Both the position numbers and the translations under genes were made by a program. Shown here one piece after another: positions 53,248 through 63,249 of a DNA stretch of 64,000 nt (position 1 is its first letter; each line of letters begins with the position of its first letter). This DNA comes from Muricauda sp. SCSIO 64092. GTDB lineage: Bacteria; Bacteroidota; Bacteroidia; Flavobacteriales; Flavobacteriaceae. The stretch spans positions 2,542,001 through 2,606,000 of the forward strand of contig NZ_CP095413.1 of NCBI RefSeq assembly GCF_023016285.1. Direction: 5' to 3'. Below the pieces are notes generated by a model. It saw nothing but the letters and a program-made list of their open reading frames with translations. It searched no databases and had not been told where the DNA came from.

Positions 53248-53512
53248 GGGTTGTGTTTTGAAATTGGGTTACACCTTCGGTGTATTAGTGTAGTTCGATT
53301 TTCATGCCAAAACACAAGAACCTGATATACAGCTACATGTGACTAATCGCACCATTGCTAGTGTAAAATTATTTTACAGATTCTGTATAATATATTTACA
53401 CTGGGCCATTGAAGGGAAGGACTTGAAACCCATACTTCCTTTTTGGTCCGATAATTGCCCGCAACTACCTATCCCAATGCTACTTTAAGAATGCACCCCC
53501 GTTTTTGATGGA
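53248..53512 (-). promoter_or_regulatory. Gap with nested dyads, probable promoter of permeases 3-1 and ATPase
   Basis: The only long gap in the array. A perfect dyad TGTAAAAT-T-ATTTTACA (53362-53378) contains a minus-strand -7-like box TAATTTTA (53364-53371). A wider repeat AGTGTAAA/TTTACACT (53360-53367 and 53395-53402) encloses it, with ACAG-ATT-CTGT in between. A hairpin TACACC-TTC-GGTGTA (53270-53284) lies in the likely leader. No gene is seen. Confidence 0.45.
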
Positions 53513-55951
53513 TTACTCCGCCCGCAAACTCTTCACGGGATTTACCACGGCGGCCCTAATGCTTTGATAGCCCACCGTAAGAACGGCAATGGCTATGGCC
53601 AAAAATGCGGCCAGGAGCAACATCCACCATTGAACTTCGATGCGGTAGGAAAAGTCTTGAAGCCATTTGTCCATGGCGTACCACCCAATAGGCAGGGAAA
53701 TAACAATTGCCCAGCCCACCATTTTCAAGAAATCCGTGGTCAATCGATATGATATTTGACTTATACCGGCCCCCAAAACTTTGCGTATTCCAATTTCTTT
53801 GGTCCTTCTTTGGGCATTAAAAGTGGCCAATCCAAAGAGTCCCAAACAGGCAATGAGTATGGAAAGGACAGTAAAAACGGAAAATATTTGTCCCAATCGT
53901 TGCTCCGCATCGTAACTGTCGTTAAAGGAGTCATCCAAAAAGTAATAGTTGAAAGGTTGTCCAGGAGCTATGGTATTCCAGATTCCCTCAATGGCAGACA
54001 CTGTTGCGGTAACATCTTGGGTTCCCATTTTTATGGCCAGGGATCCAGGGAACCTTCCAATGCCCAAACAGAGGGCCTCAATATTCTTCCGCATGGAATC
54101 ATAGTGGAAATTCCTGACTACCCCAATAATGGTCTGGTAGGTAATATCTTCCTCACTCGCCCCCAAATCCGATGAAATGCGTAGTCCAATAGCATTTTCC
54201 GCACTCACGTTCAGTGTTTTGAGTGTGGCCTCGTTAATGATTACGGCACTGGAATCCGTCGGAATACGAACATCAAAATCCCTGCCTGCAATCAGTTCCA
54301 GGCCCAAGGTAGAAAGGTAATCATGGTCTACCCTCCAGTTTTCCATGTTTATGGCATCCTCCTGGTTGTTGGCGCCCTCTTTAAAGAAGGTTTGACCCGT
54401 TCTTGCGGAAGGAGTAGGCAAAAAACTACTGAGGGTGGCACTTTGTACCTGCCCCAAACGTAGGACCTCACGCTTTAAGGACTGTTCTTGGCCGTTTGCA
54501 TTGTTTATATCCTCCAATACCAGGATTTGTGCTTTGTCATAGCCCAGTTCCTTACTTTGGATAAAGTTCAATTGCTGATAAACCACTACGGTGGCCACAA
54601 TTAAAAGGATGGATATGGCAAACTGAAAAACAACGAGCGAGTTGCGTACTTTACTTCCACCGACATCGGAAAGCCCGCTCCCCTTCAATACCTTGACCGG
54701 AATAAATCTGGACATAAAAAATGCAGGATAGGTTCCCGATAGGACACCCACCACTAAGGTGGCACCTATTAAAATGGCCCAGAACATAGGGTTTTGAAAA
54801 GGAATGGAAATGGCCTTGTCCGCCAAGTCATTGAATAGGGGCAACACCAAAAAAGCAACACCCACGGCAAGTAGTAGGGAAAGAAAGCAGATGAATCCGG
54901 ATTCTGTAAGGAACTGGCGGACCAAATCGGATTTGTCGGAACCCAAGGTCTTGCGTACCCCAACCTCTTTGGCCCGTTTCAAGGAATAGGCCGTGGAAAG
55001 GTTCATGAAGTTGACAACGGCCAGAACTACAAGGAAAATGGCGACAAACGAAAGGATATAGATGTTTTGTATGCTTCCATTGGCGCTGAGTTCGGTTTTC
55101 ATATTGGACTGCAAATGAATATCCGTAAGGGGCATGGCGCTGTAATTGATAAAATTTCCGGAGGCCCGGAATGAAGCTTCGGTCATACCGGGATAATAAT
55201 CCTGTATCCACGGAATCAAATAACGCCCGAGCAAAGAGTCCAAACCTTCTTGAAAGGCGGCCATATCTGCGCTGGGCACCATTTTCACAAAAGTGTAATA
55301 GTTAAGACTGCCCCAATGACCGATTTGTGCAAATTGAAAACTGGGCATGGAAATAAAGACGGTATGGTCCCGTAGGAGGGAATTCTTGGGCATGTCCTCC
55401 ATAACACCGGTTACCCTAAAGGTCCCTAGATTATTGAGTACCATTTCCTGGCCAACGGCGTTGTTTACCCCAAAATGCTTTTCGGCCGCCGTTCGGGTGA
55501 GTACCAATGTATTGGGTTCTGTCAATGCTGTAGTTACATCTCCGTCCAAAAACGCAAGCCCAAACATTTTAAAGAAGGTAGAATCCACAAAGGCACTGTT
55601 CAGTTCCTTTACATTGCTGGTTACATTTGCCTTTCTGATCAACACACTCCCTTGGTCCCTAATACGTATTGCCAGTTCCACTTGGGGATAGTCCCGCATC
55701 AGGGTTTCTGCCATGGGTTCGGGTGATTCGCCAAGCTGCTCCGGCAGACCACCGAATTTCACATCCGCATTAATTCGATAAATGCGGTCCGAATCCGCAA
55801 ACATTTTGTCGTAGCTCAGTTCATCATGGATGTAAAGGGCAATAAGCAAGGCCCCTGCCATACCAATGGCCAGACCAAACGTATTGAGAAAGGTAAAAAA
55901 GGGCTGCTTTTTCAAGCTTCTCCAAGCGATTTTTAAATGGTTTTTAAACAT
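53513..55951 (-). CDS. FtsX/MacB-type ABC permease 4
   Basis: An 812-residue paralogue opening MFKNHLKIAWRSLKKQPFFT. Coupling motifs AKEVGVRKTLGSD and TKEIGIRKVLGAG; C-terminus NPVKSLRAE. It is last in the upstream unit, 50 bp behind permease 5. Its periplasmic cores are predicted beta-rich and share only the general plan with the others (LSYDKMFADSDRIYRIN after the first helix). Confidence 0.9.
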   Translation of the reverse strand: MFKNHLKIAWRSLKKQPFFTFLNTFGLAIGMAGALLIALYIHDELSYDKMFADSDRIYRINADVKFGGLPEQLGESPEPMAETLMRDYPQVELAIRIRDQGSVLIRKANVTSNVKELNSAFVDSTFFKMFGLAFLDGDVTTALTEPNTLVLTRTAAEKHFGVNNAVGQEMVLNNLGTFRVTGVMEDMPKNSLLRDHTVFISMPSFQFAQIGHWGSLNYYTFVKMVPSADMAAFQEGLDSLLGRYLIPWIQDYYPGMTEASFRASGNFINYSAMPLTDIHLQSNMKTELSANGSIQNIYILSFVAIFLVVLAVVNFMNLSTAYSLKRAKEVGVRKTLGSDKSDLVRQFLTESGFICFLSLLLAVGVAFLVLPLFNDLADKAISIPFQNPMFWAILIGATLVVGVLSGTYPAFFMSRFIPVKVLKGSGLSDVGGSKVRNSLVVFQFAISILLIVATVVVYQQLNFIQSKELGYDKAQILVLEDINNANGQEQSLKREVLRLGQVQSATLSSFLPTPSARTGQTFFKEGANNQEDAINMENWRVDHDYLSTLGLELIAGRDFDVRIPTDSSAVIINEATLKTLNVSAENAIGLRISSDLGASEEDITYQTIIGVVRNFHYDSMRKNIEALCLGIGRFPGSLAIKMGTQDVTATVSAIEGIWNTIAPGQPFNYYFLDDSFNDSYDAEQRLGQIFSVFTVLSILIACLGLFGLATFNAQRRTKEIGIRKVLGAGISQISYRLTTDFLKMVGWAIVISLPIGWYAMDKWLQDFSYRIEVQWWMLLLAAFLAIAIAVLTVGYQSIRAAVVNPVKSLRAE

Positions 55952-56001
55952 GATTGTTCGTTTTTTTGGCCCTTAGACCATGCTATGGGCAGATTGATGA
56001 T

Positions 56002-58371
56002 TTATTCCGTTCGTAAACTTTCCACTGGGTTGGTTATGGCCGCTTTTATCGATTTAAAACCAACGGTCAACAGTGCTATTGCAATTACCAAAATTCCCGC
56101 AAATCCGAAGACCCGCCAGGGCATATCGATTCGATATTCGTAGCTGGTAAGCCATTTATCCATAAAATACCAAGCAACAGGACAACCAATGACAATGCCC
56201 AAGACCACCGATCTCAGAAAATCCTTCACCAAAAGACGGGTAATCTTACTGGCCGAAGCACCGAGTACTTTTCGTATTCCGATTTCCTTTTCCCTTTGTT
56301 GGGCCGAAAAGATGACCAGGCCGAATAGCCCTAAACATGAAATGAATATCGCCATCAGTGAAAAGTATTGGGAGAGCTTATAGAAGATGGTTTCACTTTT
56401 GTACATGGCATTGTACCACGCATCGGTAAAGACATAATCGAAGGGAACTTCTGGAAGTGTTTCGGTATACAACTTTTCCAGAGCTTCTACCGTTTCAATC
56501 GTATTTGTAGGACTGATCCGTGCCAAAACGGCTCCCCTGTTCAAATATTCCCCATTGCGAATAACCAATGGGGGAATCGCGGTTTTTACCGTATTTATTG
56601 GAAAATCCTTCATTACCCCAACAATGGTACCTTCCCTGCCCCACATGGTCAAGGGTTGGCCTATGGGGTCTTCAAGCCCCATTATTCCCAGGGCGGTCTC
56701 ATTGATGATATAGCCTGAATTATCGGCCATACTTTGATCGGAAAAATCGGTGCCCATAAGCATTTCCGTGCCCCAAGCTTTGGCAAAATCGGACCCAACA
56801 TCCATACTCATGAATATGGTTGGGTCATTGTCGGGTTTACCCGCCCATTGTACATCATCAAAGCCATTTGAAAACTGCATTGGTCCTACATTGGAAATCG
56901 ACATATGCTCCACTCCGGGAAGTTGTAAAGCCCTTTCCTTTAGGCCTGAAAAAGTGCGTGTGGAATCCCCTTGAAATGCAAAAACAAAAACATTGTGACG
57001 GTCAAAACCGAGTCTTTCATTCTGTATATAATCGATTTGACGCGATGTAATCAGCATTCCCGAAATCAGGATGATGGTCAGGGCAAATTGAAAAACGACC
57101 AAGCCCTTCCGAATCCATTGCGAACCGGCATTGGCGTTTTTGTTGTTTTTGAATAGATAGATCGCTTTAAAGGAAGACAGTACAAATGCAGGATAACTAC
57201 CCGAAACAATTCCGGTCAAAAGGGAAATCCCCAAAATACCCAACCAGGATAAAGGAGGGAGGCTGGAAAGACTTAAATCCTTTCCCAAAAGCGCATTGAA
57301 TGTTGGCATTGCCAATGCTATCAATACGAGTGATAAAATTGTACTAACGAAGGAGAGTAAAAGCGCTTCCCCTAAAAATTGAAATATCAAACTTCCTTTT
57401 TTGGCCCCCAAGTGTTTCCGAATGCCCACTTCCTTGGCTCGTTTCAAGGAACCGGCGGAAGCCAGGTTCATAAAGTTGATGCAGGCAATCAGCAAAATGA
57501 AGAAAGCTATAAAACCAAAGATGCGGACATTATCAATACGACCACCTGAAATGATACCGTTCTTAAAATTGTTGTTCAGATAGCTCTCCCCAAAAGGCTG
57601 TAGCCCCAGTTCCACTGTAAAATTGTCATCTTCTTCGGCCCTGTAGGGTGTTAGAAAATCCTTGATTTTGGCATGTACGGCCGCAACGTTCGATTTTTCC
57701 TTGAGCATTATAAAAGTCGCTGGGCCACTATTGGTAATATCGGGTGCCCATCCGTTTTCCTGCAGGAAAATATCCCAATGCAGGAAAAAATCACTTTTTT
57801 TGGAAGTGTCGGGGCTGGCATCCCTAAGCACAGCGGATACGTTCAACGGGCGGCTATTGTCATAGGAAATCGATTTACCAATGGCATTTTCGGGACTTCC
57901 AAAAAAAAGCCGTGCCATTTCTTCCGATATAGCGATGTTATCCGGGGAATCTAGTACGGAGGCTACCGTACCTTCCAAGAAGTGGTACGAAAACATATCA
58001 AAATAATCCTCACCTACAAAAAACCCTTCTTGCTTAAAGACGTTACCATTGTAGGCAAACGTTTTGGCGCCTTTCCAACTCATTGGGGAAGCTTTCTCAA
58101 TTTCAGGAATTTTATTTTTTAACTCCCTATGAAGCACCGCCGGAGTAAAATACCCTGCATCTACCCTACCTTCGAAAATCTGCTTTTGGTAAACGGAATA
58201 CAATCGATCTATGTTTTCATGGTAGTTATCCATGGTGAGTTCATTGCCTATCCATAGATATATGAGGAGGCTGCATAGAAGGCCAGTGGCCAGACCTGTA
58301 ATGTTCAATAAGGAAAAGACCTTGTTTTTTACAATATTCCTCCAGGCGATTTTCAAATGGTTTTTAAACAT
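56002..58371 (-). CDS. FtsX/MacB-type ABC permease 5
   Basis: A 789-residue paralogue opening MFKNHLKIAWRNIVKNKVFSL. Coupling motifs AKEVGIRKHLGAK and EKEIGIRKVLGAS; C-terminus NPVESLRTE. The sequence around its start codon (AAATGGTTTTTAAACAT on plus) is shared with permeases 4, 6 and 7-8 junctions, a sign of serial duplication. It lies 19 bp after permease 6. Confidence 0.9.
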   Translation of the reverse strand: MFKNHLKIAWRNIVKNKVFSLLNITGLATGLLCSLLIYLWIGNELTMDNYHENIDRLYSVYQKQIFEGRVDAGYFTPAVLHRELKNKIPEIEKASPMSWKGAKTFAYNGNVFKQEGFFVGEDYFDMFSYHFLEGTVASVLDSPDNIAISEEMARLFFGSPENAIGKSISYDNSRPLNVSAVLRDASPDTSKKSDFFLHWDIFLQENGWAPDITNSGPATFIMLKEKSNVAAVHAKIKDFLTPYRAEEDDNFTVELGLQPFGESYLNNNFKNGIISGGRIDNVRIFGFIAFFILLIACINFMNLASAGSLKRAKEVGIRKHLGAKKGSLIFQFLGEALLLSFVSTILSLVLIALAMPTFNALLGKDLSLSSLPPLSWLGILGISLLTGIVSGSYPAFVLSSFKAIYLFKNNKNANAGSQWIRKGLVVFQFALTIILISGMLITSRQIDYIQNERLGFDRHNVFVFAFQGDSTRTFSGLKERALQLPGVEHMSISNVGPMQFSNGFDDVQWAGKPDNDPTIFMSMDVGSDFAKAWGTEMLMGTDFSDQSMADNSGYIINETALGIMGLEDPIGQPLTMWGREGTIVGVMKDFPINTVKTAIPPLVIRNGEYLNRGAVLARISPTNTIETVEALEKLYTETLPEVPFDYVFTDAWYNAMYKSETIFYKLSQYFSLMAIFISCLGLFGLVIFSAQQREKEIGIRKVLGASASKITRLLVKDFLRSVVLGIVIGCPVAWYFMDKWLTSYEYRIDMPWRVFGFAGILVIAIALLTVGFKSIKAAITNPVESLRTE

Positions 58372-58390
58372 AATCGTTCGTTTTTTGGGG

Positions 58391-60814
58391 TTATTCTCTT
58401 TGTAAAACCTCTATGGGGTTGGTAGTAGCGGCCTTAAAGCTTTGCCAACCAACGGTTAGTAAGGCAATGGCCATGGTGCTAATTCCGGCAAAGGCAAATA
58501 CCCACCAGCCAATATTGGTCTTATAGGCAAAGCCCTCCAACCATTTGTCCATGGCCCACCATCCAATGGGAATGGCGATAACTACGGCCACAAGAACAAG
58601 TTTTAAAAAACCGGAGGTGAGTAGGTTTACAATTCCTGCCACGGAGGAGCCCAACACCTTGCGTATACCAATTTCACTGAGCCGCTGGGTAGCGGTAAAG
58701 GCCGTTATCCCCAGCAACCCCAAACAGGCAATGATAATCGCAATGATGGAGAAATATTGGAACAACGTACTTAAGAGATACTCCCTTTGGTACAGTCGGT
58801 CAAAAGCATCGTTCAGGAAGAAGTACTCAAAAGGCCTATCGGGGGCAAATTCCTTAAAATTCGCCTCAACCGAAGCTATGGCAGAAGGAACGTCCGATTT
58901 GGACACTTGAATCAGAACATTGTCTATAAAATAACTTCTTGGGGAAACGGTAAGAAGTAAGGGCTGGATTTTGTCATGCAGTGACTGCATATGAAAATCT
59001 TTGACTATACCGATTAAACGGCCTTCTTTGGAACCTGATGATCCTACCCCAACCATGGATAATTTCACGTTCTGGAGATCATCGATACCAAATTTTGCTG
59101 CGGCCGCTTCATTCATGACAAAGGCCATTGTGGAATCGGTTCCGCGTTCAATGGAAAAACCACGGCCCTTTACCATGGTCATGTCCAGCGTGTTTACGAT
59201 GTTTTCATCAACCAGAAGGGTATTTGCATGGGCTTTGGTCACCAATCCATTGTTGTTGATTGACGTTTCAAAATCATAAAAGCCCTTTTCCCAAGGCAAA
59301 TTGGAAATTGCGGAAACCGATTGGATTTCAGGGGATTGTAGTAATTTTTCCTTAAAGGCATCAAATCTATTCTGAATGGTCCCATCCCGCACGGGAACCA
59401 CAAGGATCTGATCTTGCTGAATACCCAAATTCTTATTTTTTATGTAATGCATTTGGGATTGCATAATGACCGTGGCAATGATCAAAGTGACCGCAACGAC
59501 AAACTGCAATACCAGTAAGGAGGATTGGACGGAAGCGGATTTTTTTCCTTTGAACATGGACGATCCCCTACTTTTCAAAAAGGCGATCAACCGAAATCTG
59601 GAAATGATGATCAAAGGGATAAACGAGATGAAAATACCAATGAGCAACAATAATCCCACCAAATAAAAAATGACCCCGCTGGAAAAGACCGAAGATAAGA
59701 GTAGCTGCGTTTTCATCAGGGAATTGAACCAAGGAAGGATGAGTGTGCCATATAGCAATGCCAAGATCAACGAGATAAAAAGAAAAGAAAGGCTTTCCAG
59801 CAGCAATTGTTTCCATATGCCACTGTTATTGGCGCCCAAAACTTTTTGGATGCCCAGAGATTTTAAATGCAGCACTATTTTGGTGAGAAACAGGTTTACA
59901 AAATTAAAGGCGGCCACAAAGAGTATGACGACCCCAACACCTATAAATAGAAAAAGAACATTTCGGTTAATGGTGGGCTGTAACTCATTTTCCAGACTGG
60001 AGAAATGGATTGAGGTAAAATCCTGGATAGCATGTGTTCTTGTATCTGCTATGTTTTCCGGGATGAACTCTTTTTCAATGTTTTGGATATACTGTACCGT
60101 CTCATTTAGATTAACCTTGGAGTTAAGTTGCACAAAACTATATACCGGGGGATAGTGCCATGTGCTATTGGGATTGGCTATCCAGGGTCCCCAGAGATCC
60201 TCTGCAGCGGCCATGGGAACGATAAAATCAAATTTTAGGCTCGATTGATCGATGGGATCCTTAAATACCCCTGCTACTTTAAACACGAAACTTTTTTCCA
60301 CTCTTAGCAATTGGCCCAAGGCCTCTTTTTCACCAAAATATTTTTTCGCCATACTTTCGGTGATCAATATATTGTCAGGAGCAGCTAAAGCGGATGCCCT
60401 ATCTCCCTGGACCAGGGGAAAGGAAAAGACATCCAAAAAAGAAGGGTCTGCATAAAAGAAATTGGCCTCTTGGAAAATGGTTATGCCCTCGTCATCGCTT
60501 ATGCTGACATTCTGTGGTAACATACGGACGGTTTCCACTATGGAGGACAACTTGGTTTCCAGTAGTGGGGCATAGGCCAAGAAGGAATTGGCATAATTTC
60601 TGGTAATGCCATCTTCGGTAGTTTCATGGGTGGTAATCCTATAAATCTTATCTACATCCTTATGGAAGGTGTCGTATGACAATTCATTATCAACAAAAAA
60701 AAAAATGATCAAACAACAGGCAATGGCCATGGAAAGCCCAAAGAGATTGATAAGGGTATTCATCCGGTCCCTTTTGGCCCGGCGCAAAATGGTTTTGAAA
60801 TAATTCTTGAGCAT
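58391..60814 (-). CDS. FtsX/MacB-type ABC permease 6
   Basis: An 807-residue paralogue opening MLKNYFKTILRRAKRDRMNTL. It deviates at the first coupling helix: HLKSLGIQKVLGAN replaces the usual K-E-(I/V)-G-(V/I)-R-K pattern, while the second is intact (LSEIGIRKVLGSS). Engagement of the ATPase by the first half may therefore differ. C-terminus NPIEVLQRE. Confidence 0.9.
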   Translation of the reverse strand: MLKNYFKTILRRAKRDRMNTLINLFGLSMAIACCLIIFFFVDNELSYDTFHKDVDKIYRITTHETTEDGITRNYANSFLAYAPLLETKLSSIVETVRMLPQNVSISDDEGITIFQEANFFYADPSFLDVFSFPLVQGDRASALAAPDNILITESMAKKYFGEKEALGQLLRVEKSFVFKVAGVFKDPIDQSSLKFDFIVPMAAAEDLWGPWIANPNSTWHYPPVYSFVQLNSKVNLNETVQYIQNIEKEFIPENIADTRTHAIQDFTSIHFSSLENELQPTINRNVLFLFIGVGVVILFVAAFNFVNLFLTKIVLHLKSLGIQKVLGANNSGIWKQLLLESLSFLFISLILALLYGTLILPWFNSLMKTQLLLSSVFSSGVIFYLVGLLLLIGIFISFIPLIIISRFRLIAFLKSRGSSMFKGKKSASVQSSLLVLQFVVAVTLIIATVIMQSQMHYIKNKNLGIQQDQILVVPVRDGTIQNRFDAFKEKLLQSPEIQSVSAISNLPWEKGFYDFETSINNNGLVTKAHANTLLVDENIVNTLDMTMVKGRGFSIERGTDSTMAFVMNEAAAAKFGIDDLQNVKLSMVGVGSSGSKEGRLIGIVKDFHMQSLHDKIQPLLLTVSPRSYFIDNVLIQVSKSDVPSAIASVEANFKEFAPDRPFEYFFLNDAFDRLYQREYLLSTLFQYFSIIAIIIACLGLLGITAFTATQRLSEIGIRKVLGSSVAGIVNLLTSGFLKLVLVAVVIAIPIGWWAMDKWLEGFAYKTNIGWWVFAFAGISTMAIALLTVGWQSFKAATTNPIEVLQRE

Positions 60815-60831
60815 TACTGTTTTTTAAAGGT

Positions 60832-63231
60832 TTATTCTGTCCGTAAACTTTTCACCGGATTTTGTTTTGCAGCCTTAATGGCTTGAAAACTAACCGTGAA
60901 TACTGTTATTCCCATGGCTCCCAACATGGCCAGTGCGAAGATCCACCACTTTAGGACAACCCGATAGGAATACTCCTGTAACCACCCGCTCATGAGGTAG
61001 TAGGCAATGGGCACGGCGATAAAACAGGAGAGGATCACCAACTTTAGAAAGTCCTTGGAAAGCATGTTCCATACGTTGAGAACAGAGGCCCCCAATACTT
61101 TGCGAACACCAATTTCCTTGGTACGTTGCTCGGCAACAAAAGAGGTCAGGCCCAATAACCCCAAACAGCTGATCAAGATGGCCAATGCCGTAAAGATTCC
61201 CGAAAGGGTTCCGATGCGCTGTTCGGCCTTGAACTTTTTGGCATATTCCTGGTCCACAAAATCGTACTGAAAGGGAATGGCCGGAAAATGTTTGTTGAAC
61301 ACACCTTCAATGGTAGTGAGGCTTTCCTCAACACTTTGGTTTGGATTGAGCCGTAGATAATAGTAATTGACAATTCCAAGCCGGTTGTAAACATATATCC
61401 CTTGTAGAACGGGTTCATAAGGTGAGCGGGAAACCACATCTTCTATGACCCCAATAATCTTAAGTGGTGGTCCAGGGTTTTCTATGGCACTGTCCTTTAG
61501 TAGTTTCCCAACAGGGTCTTTCAATCCCATATAGCTTACCGCAGATTCGTTGATAAGTACCCCTAATGAGTCAGATGCCCTATCCCTGGAAAAGTCCCTG
61601 CCTTGAACAATATTCAGTTTCAGGGTTTTGGCATATTCAGGGGATATTGCGGTCCAGGCCAAGCTTTCCTGGAAGTCGGAGGGTTTTCCTTCCCAGTCAA
61701 AACCACTTTGCACAGACCAGATATCAGTTATGGGAGCAGAAGCAGTGGCCATGGAGGTGACCGCCCCTGAGTTAATGAACTCCTCACGCATTAAATCGGT
61801 TTTTTCAACAAAGTCGGCGCTGAAAGCAGGTATTTGGATGAGGCCTTCCCTATCATATCCGATGGGACGGTTTTGTGCATGGTTGATCTGTTGAAAGACA
61901 ATCACGGTGCCAATAATAAACACCACGGAAACCGTGAACTGTAACACCACTAAAGCCCTTCTGGGCAAACTGGCATATTTACCCGCCTTAAAGGTCCCTT
62001 TTAAAACACTCACGGGATTAAAGGACGATAAGTACAGGGCAGGATAACTACCTGCCAAAAGGGTCGTGAACAGGATAAACAGAAAAGAAGCGATCCAGAA
62101 CCGGAATTCGCCCCACGGAAATGCCATTTGTTTTTGGGCAATTTGGTTAAAACCGTTAAGGGAAAGATTAATGATGATCATGGCCAATACAAAGGCGAAC
62201 AAGGTCACCAAAAAGGATTCGATCAAAAATTGGGAAATCAATTGGGGCCGTTGTGAACCTATGGACTTGCGAATGCCCACTTCCAATGCCCGTTTTTCAG
62301 ACCGGGCCGTGCTCAAGTTCATGAAATTGATACAGGCCAAAAGGAGCACAAACGCTCCAATGATCCCAAAAAGCCATACGTAGGTAATACGGCCACCTAC
62401 CTGCTGACCTTGCTCAAAGTTGCTCTTCAGGTGCCAATCGTTCATGGGCAACAAAAAAAGCTTTGGGTCGAATTCCGCCAGATCTTCATCGGCGTCCTTA
62501 ACAATAGTAGCAATGGAGTTTGTAACGGCCTGCATGGTAGTGTTGTCCGCGATTTGTACAAAAAGCTGAAAGGAGTTCCTGCCCCAGATGTCAAGACTGG
62601 ACCGGACCCATTCATTGGTGCTGGCATAGTGTCCCCAGGGCATTAGAAAATTGAGCTCTCTAAATGAAGTAGTAAAGGGAAGGTCTTCATAAACGGCAGT
62701 AACCATCATGTCATGGGTATTGTCCACGTTGATTACTTTTCCAATGGGGTTTTCCTTACCAAAAAGCGCATCTGCAGTAGATGCATTGAGCATTATGGAA
62801 TTGATTTCATCCAGGGCATCCCTTTCTCCCTTGATGATGTTAAGATTTAGGAGTTCGGGAGCCCCGGATTCCATGAAGTTACCGTTGCGGGCAATTTTGT
62901 TCCCTTCATATTCCAGGAATTGTTGCATGGTCCACGATGATATGACCACATGCTCAAAATTATCACCATAATCCCGTCGCAGCGCCTGCTCCAGGGGAAG
63001 GGGTGTAAACGCGTTGGTACTGGTGTTCCCATTCTGGGTTATGGATCGATACACCTGGGCAATTCTATCCTTATGGATGAAATAATCGTTCTGTGAAAAT
63101 TCGTCCTCGATCCAAAGGCCTATTAGGACGGCCAAGGCCATTCCTAAAGCCAGCCCCCCAATATTTATGATGGTAAACCCTTTGTTTTTGAACAAATTTC
63201 GAAAAGCAATTTTCAAATGGTTTTTAAACAT
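60832..63231 (-). CDS. FtsX/MacB-type ABC permease 7
   Basis: A 799-residue paralogue opening MFKNHLKIAFRNLFKNKGFTI. Coupling motifs ALEVGIRKSIGSQ and TKEIGVRKVLGAS; C-terminus NPVKSLRTE. Its C-terminal 240 residues are close to identical with permease 8 next door, also at the DNA level, so the two arose by recent duplication. Gap to permease 6 is 17 bp. Confidence 0.9.
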   Translation of the reverse strand: MFKNHLKIAFRNLFKNKGFTIINIGGLALGMALAVLIGLWIEDEFSQNDYFIHKDRIAQVYRSITQNGNTSTNAFTPLPLEQALRRDYGDNFEHVVISSWTMQQFLEYEGNKIARNGNFMESGAPELLNLNIIKGERDALDEINSIMLNASTADALFGKENPIGKVINVDNTHDMMVTAVYEDLPFTTSFRELNFLMPWGHYASTNEWVRSSLDIWGRNSFQLFVQIADNTTMQAVTNSIATIVKDADEDLAEFDPKLFLLPMNDWHLKSNFEQGQQVGGRITYVWLFGIIGAFVLLLACINFMNLSTARSEKRALEVGIRKSIGSQRPQLISQFLIESFLVTLFAFVLAMIIINLSLNGFNQIAQKQMAFPWGEFRFWIASFLFILFTTLLAGSYPALYLSSFNPVSVLKGTFKAGKYASLPRRALVVLQFTVSVVFIIGTVIVFQQINHAQNRPIGYDREGLIQIPAFSADFVEKTDLMREEFINSGAVTSMATASAPITDIWSVQSGFDWEGKPSDFQESLAWTAISPEYAKTLKLNIVQGRDFSRDRASDSLGVLINESAVSYMGLKDPVGKLLKDSAIENPGPPLKIIGVIEDVVSRSPYEPVLQGIYVYNRLGIVNYYYLRLNPNQSVEESLTTIEGVFNKHFPAIPFQYDFVDQEYAKKFKAEQRIGTLSGIFTALAILISCLGLLGLTSFVAEQRTKEIGVRKVLGASVLNVWNMLSKDFLKLVILSCFIAVPIAYYLMSGWLQEYSYRVVLKWWIFALAMLGAMGITVFTVSFQAIKAAKQNPVKSLRTE

Positions 63232-63249
63232 GACCCCTCTTTTTTTTGG

